Shown here one piece after another: positions 56,865 through 64,000 of a DNA stretch of 64,000 nucleotides. Source of the DNA: Bathymodiolus brooksi (lineage: Eukaryota; Mollusca; Bivalvia; Mytilida; Modiolidae). The notes under the pieces were generated by a model. That model was not told where the DNA came from. It ran no database searches and saw only the letters and a program-made list of their open reading frames with translations. The stretch spans positions 27,185,101 through 27,249,100 of the forward strand of contig OY804578.1 in NCBI GenBank assembly GCA_963680875.1, given 5' to 3'. The position numbers and the translations under genes were made by a program. The first letter of the stretch is position 1. Each line of letters opens with the position of its first letter.

Positions 56865-56935
56865 ATGAGTGAGTGATTGTTACTTAACGCCAATTCAGCA
56901 ATTGTTCAGCTATATCATGGCGAGAACAAGTTGAT
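56865..56935 (-). mobile_element. SINE-A core fragment, minus
   Basis: GTTACTTAACGCCAATTCAG and GTTCAGCTATATCATGGCGA, the core only. Confidence 0.6.
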
Positions 56936-57225
56936 TTTCAATGAGATAATGATGAGGTCCGCTTTGTACTAGACCAACGCGCTTAGTTGGATTTTTTAGT
57001 GCTAGCTCACTGAAACAAAATTCCGCGGGTAGACATGTCGCTCCACTCGGATACATTATTCTGATTCCGAGCCAACCAGTCTTTGCTCTTTCTCTTTAAT
57101 GCTGCGTGCTTAGCGGATAAGCAACAAATGCCAATGTTTAGTCTTTGGTTTGACCCGACCGGGGCTCGAACCCACGACCTACCACACTCGAGGCGAACAC
57201 GCTAACCATTCCGCCACCGATTTGG
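56936..57225 (-). mobile_element. SINE-B, minus copy 2 (best preserved)
   Basis: The reverse head CCGACCGGGGCTCGAACCCA carries an intact B-box complement. GCGAACACGCTAACCATTCC is the A-box side. The body has GAGCCAACCAGTCTTTGCTC and CCAACGCGCTTAGTTGGATT. It is the clearest tRNA-derived head in the window. Confidence 0.75.
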
Positions 57226-57289
57226 TGTTTTCAGAATACATTTCCGTTTACTTGAAATCATTTATGTTATTTGAGTTTGCTTGTGTCTA

Positions 57290-57400
57290 GTGATGTCCAA
57301 CACATGTTATGCTGTGTGTTTGTCTTGTTTGTCTTCATCTTGTGCCTGAATTGTCCTTTCTTGATTAACCCTTCGGTTTTCTTTAACGTTTATTCTTAAT
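57290..57400 (+). mobile_element. T-subfamily 3' tail
   Basis: GTCCAACACATGTTATGCTG, TTTGTCTTGTTTGTCTTCAT and TGATTAACCCTTCGGTTTTC. Confidence 0.55.
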
Positions 57401-57532
57401 GTTATATACTATTTTGTTGTTGATATATCAAACACTCTTGAGGGTACAAACATATCCAATTCAAATAGTATATTGAACTGTACACAGTGTATGCTAAATA
57501 TATTAATATTGCTAGAATATATTAACATTATA

Positions 57533-57790
57533 GGGCCCGGGTGCCTCAATGAGTTTGGTAGTTGGATTACCTAACAGCTCATACAAGCCTATCACGGCGT
57601 GGGTTCGCGCCCAGCTTTGTAAATTACAACAATGGGTGCGCTCGACTCGCAGCCCCAAATGATAAAGTTTACCAGTTACTTGCCCATAGTCGGTGGTTCT
57701 CTCCGGTTTCTTCCACCACTAAAACTGGTCGCCATGATATAGCTGAAATATTGCTGAAAGTGGCGTTTAACACAACAAATCAAATTAAAT
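57533..57790 (+). mobile_element. SINE-A, full-length copy
   Basis: Head GGGCCCGGGTGCCTCAATGA, B-box-like GGGTTCGCGCCC, core GCCATGATATAGCTGAAATA and tail AACACAACAAATCAAATTAA. Confidence 0.8.
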
Positions 57791-57999
57791 TATTAACATT
57801 ATTATTATGGATATAAACAACTACATTCTACACAGTACAATTAGTGAATGGCAACAGTAAAGGGTCAACAATCTTAAATTCTTGAACGTTTCCAAAAATT
57901 TATATATCTTGTAATCCCCAAGACTTTACTAAGCAGGTCCGTAGGCTTTGTTCTCTACGTTTAATCTACATATTAGAATTTTGTTAAATTCCTAGAATC

Positions 58000-58195
58000 A
58001 ACTCTAACGTTGTGAGTTCAGGTGAGGCAAGGTGCACTCGATATATCATTATGTGATAAAGTTTGTCAGTGACTTGCGACAGGTTGATGGTTTTGTCCGG
58101 GTACTCCGGTTTCCTCCACCAATAAAAACTGACAGCCACGATATAACTGAAATATTGTTGATAATGGCGCTAAACACCATAATCCTAACTCTAAA
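58000..58195 (+). mobile_element. SINE-C (related core, different head)
   Basis: The head ends in AACGTTGTGAGTTCAGGTGA. The body has TGATAAAGTTTGTCAGTGAC and the core GCCACGATATAACTGAAATA with GGCGCTAAACACCATAATCC. The same head and body start at 63895. Confidence 0.65.
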
Positions 58196-58477
58196 TGCCT
58201 ATCAAAATTACAATTCCTACAATGGCTTTAAAGGAACAGTCATTTAACTTGATTGAAATGCAGTATGTGATGAAATATATGTTGTCTCTAGCTGAGAGAG
58301 CACAGGAACCAGTCTTAAAAGAAATAAAATAGCAGGTTGATAACTTGATGTCATGTATAATGATGTGTGTATGTTTCGTTGGTTTCTATCAAGTGCTTTA
58401 GGAGGAGTTGTGGGTAAAGGGAAGTGTGATATGACACAAATGAGTGCCTTGTTGCAACTCTTGATGGGCAACTATGT

Positions 58478-58710
58478 GTAACTAGAGTAACACAACGGAT
58501 GCTACTAATGGAACAGGAACTACTTTCCCATCCAAAGAACCTAAGATGACTCTCGGTGTTTAGTGGAGTTTTTGTTGCTCGATCTTTAGTTTTCAATGTG
58601 TTGTTTTATAGATCGTTGATTGTTCCTTTGTCCTTTTTCTTTTTGCCATTGTATTATCTGCTTTTCTTCGAATTACGGGTTTTTGCTATACCTTTAGTAT
58701 CTTCAAACTT
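58478..58710 (+). mobile_element. Penelope-like family B 3' tail, plus, diverged
   Basis: CTAGAGTAACACAACGGATG, AATGGAACAGGAACTACTTT, GTTTAGTGGAGTTTTTGTTG and CCTTTAGTATCTTCAAACTT. Confidence 0.65.
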
Positions 58711-58859
58711 GTCTTATGTTTTGTCCTTGATGACTCGTTCTTTCATTCCCTCTTTTTGTTATATCATTCTAAACGCATCCCCTCTTTTTTCCAGTGCAAC
58801 CATTTACCTCTATATTTTATTATTTGTCTGTTTGTTCTCGTCGTGATTATAGCTACATG

Positions 58860-60340
58860 ACTGCTCATGTACCGTTAAGCATCAATCAATGCATATGAAT
58901 AGCTTTAAGGGCTTCATCGACCAACAAATTTCAGTTGATAATATTTCTGTTTAATAGCCATTAAAATACTACACAACATTTATATTTAAGTATTACAATC
59001 TACATATATTGATAGCTGCCTTGGTTTAAAATCGGTCAGTTTGTTGTTTACAATAAATACAAAAACCCCTGGTTACATAGAAACCTATCAATATCATCAA
59101 CACATGCAATTCAGACTATGGTTGATGTGTCAGGTATAATGATTGCTTGTATCTGTTACTATTAAAAGAATATAAAAAGATTTTAAATTGCATATAAACC
59201 ACTATTATGAACACAATGGGTAGTCATTGATATATGTCACCTTGACTGGTAAATATAATTTGCCATTGTGTATATGGTAATGATATACGTGTTTATGTGA
59301 CCATATTAAATTCAACACAGATTCCACAAATAATCAACCAGGAAGTCTTTGTTGTTATCTATTATATATATAAATATTTTAATCTATAAACAATATATTA
59401 CTAAGAATGTGATATGCAGTTTCACGCCATTTATAACTGCGAATAGTATAACTGTTCTGTTACAGAGTGAGTGGGAAATGACGCTAGAATGAATGTTTCG
59501 CCTCACAATCTTATAAAAGCAGAGGCGTATGAGTGGATGGTAAAGTGAAGGACAAGCTTTTTGAGAGGACATGAAAGTGCGGGGGGTGCAACCTCAGTAA
59601 GTGGAAAGTTGGGGGGTTGTAAATCATTGTAAGTGGACTGGAAAGTGGTGGGGGTAGGCCCAAAGATAGGACGGAAAGTGAAGGACAAGCTTTAAGAGGA
59701 GACGGAAAGTGGGGGTCAAGCTTTCAAAGTGACCAAAAATAAAGAAACAAATGTCATTTGGCTTCAAACATGACCTTTTTTCTTTTGCTTTAATGATACG
59801 TTTTGCCTTCCATGCTAACAATACATCGTTTTCTAAGTGTTTTCCAAAAAAGGGGAAGGAACAAAATCATAGTTCTGCACACACACCCCCCCCCCTTTCC
59901 ACGCTTTTGGAAGTGGGGTATATGCCCAATACCCCTAGCCCCTGCGCCATGGAAAAAGTGTTTAAGTTCATTTATATTAACTCTATATAAAGTAAAAAAA
60001 AACTATAATTGCAATTATTATTATCTGTTTACCTTCTTGATCTACAGTTTATACCGTGTATGTAATATGTGTTGTGTTGAATTTTTTCGGACCACGAGTG
60101 TGAACAGCATCAACAAATAAAATTCTTACACATAAAAACAAAGAGCAATAAACGAACAGACGAAGGGAGGGTCAATGCTACAGCACACACAAACACCGGA
60201 AGAGAGACCATGTGGTTCGCATGGTTCCTAATCAGCTGGAACAGTAGATACCATCACAGATAAACAAAATAACGTCAATGGCACATACTGTACGACAAAA
60301 AGAGAGAATAGCATGAAAACTCTTAAGACCTCTGGGGTAA
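58860..60340. other. Interval with G-rich irregular repeat, no genes
   Basis: 59530-59720 contains many GGAAAGTG and GGGGGT words on +, with G-runs that could form quadruplexes. A C13 run lies near 59887. Nothing coding recognised. Confidence 0.4.
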
Positions 60341-60344
60341 TACT

Positions 60345-60910
60345 TTGATAAGAAGAGTCTTAAGATACCAAAGTGGTAATCAGAATCCGTATATCGAAGA
60401 AGAACAGACAACACAATGACCAAATGAAAAAGTATATACAAAAGGACACACAATGATCTACAAAGCAGACATATAAAACTAAAGATCGAGTAACACAAAC
60501 CCCACCAAAAGTCGGGGGTGAACTAAGGTGTTCCGGAAGGGTAAGCAGTTCCTGCTCCACTAGTGACACCCGTCATGTTAATCTAGTTACAAACCCGGTG
60601 ATAAGTAATGAACGAGGAAAGGTTCGGAAAGTGCTTACGACAAATGGAACATATCCGTGGTCATTTGTGACGCAGATATTCAAGAGCGGCCAACCAAGTC
60701 ATGATGGCGACCGCAAAACTTTCGAAATGATGACTTCAACTCAACTAATAAATAAGGGTAATAGCAAATTTACCGAACTTCGAACAATCTTACAAAGGGA
60801 AAGTCAAAACTCATAATTATATTAACAGACAAAATCAGTCAACAACCGGAAAACTAAGAGGAACCCTTGGTTCAGTAGTTTCCTTGTTAACAGCAGCCCT
60901 CTAAAGTTTG
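60345..60910 (-). mobile_element. Penelope-like family B fragment, minus, with nested insertion
   Basis: Tail and RT C-terminal sequence as at 6830-7270: AGATACCAAAGTGGTAATCA, CACTAGTGACACCCGTCATG and CGGCCAACCAAGTCATGATG. It is interrupted at 60749-60855 and resumes at GAGGAACCCTTGGTTCAGTA. Confidence 0.75.
60749..60855 (-). mobile_element. Nested 107-bp family A 3' tail insertion
   Basis: AATAAGGGTAATAGCAAATT to CAACAACCGGAAAACT is exactly the last ~107 bases of family A, inserted between sequences that are contiguous (CTTTACC then AAAAGGAACCC) in the family B copy at 7215-7235. Confidence 0.85.
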
Positions 60911-61314
60911 TCCTGCTCCATATAGGACACTGCACTGTAACACTGCACTGTAATCATCATTTATATATCGTTAACCTAATTACTTTGTAACAAACGTTAT
61001 GCATGGATGGGAATATATTTATCCGGCAGAAGCAACCACTTTTGATTATCTCTGATACCTCGCATCCCAATACATGTTAGTTTGTTTGGATATATTATAG
61101 TGTTGTTTAATACAATAGTTTTACTGTTTGTATTGCTTTGAATATGGTATTCAACTTCTCTAGAGAAAAAGGAAATTTAATTCAAACTTGACCCTCATTG
61201 CCAAAAGTATATACAGTTTACGCCATGGCCATTAGAAGATCATGTGACATCATATAAAACTAATCTGAATATACCGAATATATTAAAGCTGCTAATCGAA
61301 GGAAATACACTATA

Positions 61315-61745
61315 ATGGCCAAAAGTCAAAGAACAAAAATACAAATAATGGTCGAAATAACCCTACAGAGAAGACCAAAGATCAAGCAACACAAACACCA
61401 CTACAGAAACTTTTGAAGACACCAAAGTGGTAAGCAAAAGATGCAAATGTATAAAGGGCAAGCAATACATTATCCAAATGAAAAGGGACAATAATCCGTA
61501 AACCCTACGCAGAAGATCAGAGATGGAGCAACACAAACCCCACTGAAACCATTCATGACTTATCACCGGGTTTGTAACTAAATTAACACGACGGGTGCCA
61601 CTAGTGGAGCAGGAACAGCTTACCATTCCAGAGCACGTGAGTTCACCCCCCGTTTTAGTGGGAATAATGTTACTCGATCCTTAGTTTTATGTATTTGCTT
61701 TGTAGACCGATGTTTGTCCTTGTTTTTTTTTGCCATTGTGTTGTC
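61315..61745. mobile_element. Penelope-like family B tails in opposing orientation
   Basis: Two minus-type tail pieces (61315-61405 and 61407-61550) are followed by a plus-type tail from 61553 (ATCACCGGGTTTGTAACTAA, GCCACTAGTGGAGCAGGAAC). It is another inverted join like the one at 7490. Confidence 0.55.
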
Positions 61746-61794
61746 TGTCAGTTTACAATATTTAGAGAAAAGATATAATCTATTTAGAAGATTG

Positions 61795-63565
61795 TGATAT
61801 TAAAGGACCTGGTCAGCTATTTCTTTTCTTTTGAGAAGTTCCTGCATCGATGTCCACTCCATGCAAATAAATGAAGAAGTCTGTATAAAGAGGAGCACAG
61901 TTGATACCCTTAGGAGTGTCGACTGTCTATTGAAACGCACGTTCATCAAGCATAACAAATACGTTGTCGATCAAACACTCGAATATTTTGATGTGAGCTT
62001 CACTTAGCTTTTTGCTAGAAACAAAGTTTTTCCTTGTTGCTACAAGATATGTCTATCTATGCTGGTCATTCTTTTATATCAAATAAAGTTGAACCGATTC
62101 CTTAATCCGTCTTTTAGTTTCGTAAATAATATAGTGGTCAGCTGCTTTAATGCCGTTGCATGAAGAGACCTGGCTGAGCTCGGGTATTCCGGAATGGTAG
62201 TAAGCTTCTTCACCACTAGAGGAAAGGAGGACAGGACATATCCGTGGAGATGTGTAACACAGATAGTTCGTAACGATTAACCACGTGTCATGATTTAGGT
62301 TATTTGTGTTTGCTTGGGCATAGTTGTGTCCAACACATATTGTATTGTATTTTTGTTTGTTTTTCTTCGTCTATGTTGCAAGTTTCTCTGGATTGTCCAT
62401 TTTTGATTGCCCCTTCTGTATTCTCTAACGTTTATTTAGAAGTGATGACTTGACCCTAACCACTAGAAACCCTTGGTTAAGTAGCTTTCTCGTAAGTAGC
62501 AACCTTCTATCAACGAAATTCATAAAAGGAACCGCAAGCTCAACTGAGAGAGGTATAATCCTTATGCAGTGCTGATGGTATGATGCTACATCTAAATGGA
62601 AAATGTTCACAATGGGAATATTGAAATCATCTCTTTTGTCGGAAAGTTATGTTCTAAACCGGCGCTCACTGTCTATTTCGTGGTGTAGGTAAAGGTATGA
62701 AGCAGACCTAGCTGCACCTGTGGTGTCCTTTATGTCCGGTTCAACTTGATAGAAGGGATCAACATAATCATCTTGGCAATATCTAGGAAATGCTATAATC
62801 TATATACAGAAACGTGAAATTAAAGGACCTGACTATCTGTTTTCGTTTCCCTTGAGAAGTTTTTTCATGCAAATAATTGAAGACATACATATGAAGAGGG
62901 GCACAGCTGGTACCATTTGGAGTGTCGACTGTCTATTGTAACACACGTTCATCAAGCATAACAAATACGTTGTCGATCTAACACTCGACTATTTTGATGT
63001 GAGCTTCACATAGCTTTTTGCTTGAAACAATGTTTTCCCTTGTTGCTACAAGATATGTCTATCTATGCTAGTCATTCTTTTTTATGAAATAAAGTTGGAC
63101 CGATTCTTTAATCCATCTGTTAGTTTCGAGGGGGGTTGGTTTCTAAGAGACTAGAGAAGTCAACTGCTTTAATGCTATTGCATGCGGAGGCATGGGTGAG
63201 CTCGGGTACTCGGCAATGGTAATCAGTTTCGGCACTACTAGAAGAAATGAGGACAGGACATATCGGAAGACATGTGTGACACTGATATTACGTAACGCTT
63301 AACCAGTCATGATGGCGACCATGAAACGTTCAAATTGATGATATACACATAGCCACTAGTAATAAGTGGTTCAGTAGCCACTTTGTTAGCAACAACCGTC
63401 TATCACGGAATCCCTTAGAGGATCCATAAGGCAAGCCTCGGAATACCGTATCAACTTAGTAATTGTATTCCATATGCAGATGCAACAGGAATGTTGTTAC
63501 ATATAAATGCAAAGTTCCAATGGGAAAATTTAAATCAACTGTTTTGTTGTAAAGTTTTGTTCTTA
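61795..63565 (-). mobile_element. Tandemly duplicated Penelope-like RT remnant (B-related)
   Basis: The minus strand encodes broken RT motifs around 61900-61970 and again 62905-62985, where the + strand reads CGTTCATCAAGCATAACAAA in both. The following C-terminal regions are at 62440-62760 and 63340-63560 (GCAACCTTCTATCA versus GCAACCGTCTATCA). The copies are offset by about 1.02 kb. Both carry many stops. Confidence 0.65.
62296..62436 (+). mobile_element. T-subfamily 3' tail inside the RT remnant
   Basis: TGTCCAACACATATTGTATT, TTTGTTTGTTTTTCTTCGTC and GATTGCCCCTTCTGTATTCT. It is absent at the equivalent position of the second duplicate (after 63320), so it was inserted after, or lost from one copy of, the duplication. 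Confidence 0.55.
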
Positions 63566-63596
63566 ACCGTTTTGTTTGTGTTTATGCTTGTCAAAC

Positions 63597-63850
63597 GTCC
63601 AATAACCACTATAAACAGAGTATCCAAAAACCACCAATGTCAATAGGAAATCCAATGACCATCATGGCCTACAGAACATCCAATAACCAACATGGCCTAC
63701 AGAACATCCAATAACCAACATGGCCTACAGAACATTCAATAACCAGCATGCCAACATGATGAATAAGAACATCAATTTACCATCGAGGGCAACAGAACAT
63801 CTAATAACCAACATACCAATTTGGTCAATAGGACATCGCATACCCATACT
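63597..63850. repeat. 28-bp minisatellite
   Basis: CATCCAATAACCAACATGG plus CCTACAGAA repeats in tandem, nearly perfectly in the centre (63680-63735), with diverged units at both sides. Confidence 0.85.
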
Positions 63851-63894
63851 GGCCAATGCGTCGTGATCGTATGATAGCTTGATTTACAACTACC

Positions 63895-64000
63895 TGTGCA
63901 GTCAGTGCGTATTACCACTAAAGTTGTGAGATCGAATCCCGTTCATGGCGAGGTGTACTCTAAGCAACATTATGTAATAAAGTTTGTCAGTGACTTGCGG
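63895..64000 (+). mobile_element. SINE-C, cut by the window end
   Basis: CTGTGCAGTCAGTGCGTATT, the B-box-like GAGATCGAATCCC, GTAATAAAGTTTGTCAGTGA. The core would lie beyond the window. Confidence 0.65.

Noticed and set aside
1..64000. CRISPR arrays, operons, ribosome binding sites or rRNA genes
   Set aside because: None seen; the sequence is eukaryotic and repeats are dispersed or tandem without unique spacers.

Overview
The window is non-bacterial, AT-rich, intron- and repeat-dominated DNA with no operons, no long uninterrupted host ORF, many dispersed tRNA-headed SINEs, foldback (MITE-like) elements and retroelement fragments. The repeat vocabulary (SINEs ending in the core around GCCATGATATAGCTGAAAT, Penelope-like elements with the tail core CACTAGTGGAGCAGGAACTG, and the motif CTGTACCAAGYCAGG) matches what I remember from mollusc genomes, especially mussels and other bivalves. 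I call it a mollusc, probably a bivalve. The assignment is from memory and could not be searched.

Host gene. I find one supportable host gene, on the + strand, assembled from very short exons between about 19.77 and 52.46 kb: 19767-19835, 19942-19974, 20393-20488 (transmembrane segment), 21526-21572, 23062-23106, 41763-41785, 46059-46086, 50721-50755 and 52155-52464 (stop). All eight splice junctions keep one reading frame (phases 1-1-1-0-0-2-0-2). The product would be a single-pass membrane protein whose ectodomain begins upstream of what I can resolve, with a basic, Ser/Pro-rich cytoplasmic tail ending in a poly-lysine tract. I do not recognise its family. Candidate alternative exons lie at 48518-48553, 52686-52739 and, weakly, 26851-27314.

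Left flank (0-19.7 kb). A foldback element, a compact CpG-containing patch with E2F-like and ETS-like sites, SINE copies and several palindromic elements come first. From 6.2 to 10.3 kb lies a decayed minus-strand Ty3/Gypsy retrotransposon (gag, protease and linker, RT, integrase) split by back-to-back Penelope-like fragments. It is followed by a LINE ORF1 pseudogene (10.8-11.7 kb), a 419-bp tandem duplication carrying a tRNA-like head (12.6-13.4 kb), a diverged satellite, more palindromes, a broken minus-strand gene fragment resembling a Crypton-type N-terminal region and a piggyBac transposase scrap.

Introns of the host gene (20.5-52 kb). They hold a Penelope-like RT scrap (20.6-21.0 kb), a decayed Penelope-like copy (23.6-25.7 kb), and a 2.27-kb unit repeated three times plus a partial fourth copy (30.77-40.1 kb). 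A younger minus-strand Penelope-like insertion (31.68-33.49 kb) with a long open RT frame sits in the first unit only. A LINE ORF2 C-terminal scrap lies at 42.2-42.5 kb.

Right flank (52.5-64 kb). SINEs, Penelope-like tails, a nested 3'-tail insertion (60.75 kb), a tandemly duplicated Penelope-like RT remnant (61.8-63.5 kb) and a 28-bp minisatellite.

The most interesting pattern is that the 3' untranslated tail of the Penelope-like family at 23.6 and 31.7 kb is clearly related to a dispersed ~180-bp repeat present at least eight times here. Both share a hairpin followed by CTGTACCAAGYCAGG. This looks like a common 3' tail used by autonomous and short non-autonomous elements.
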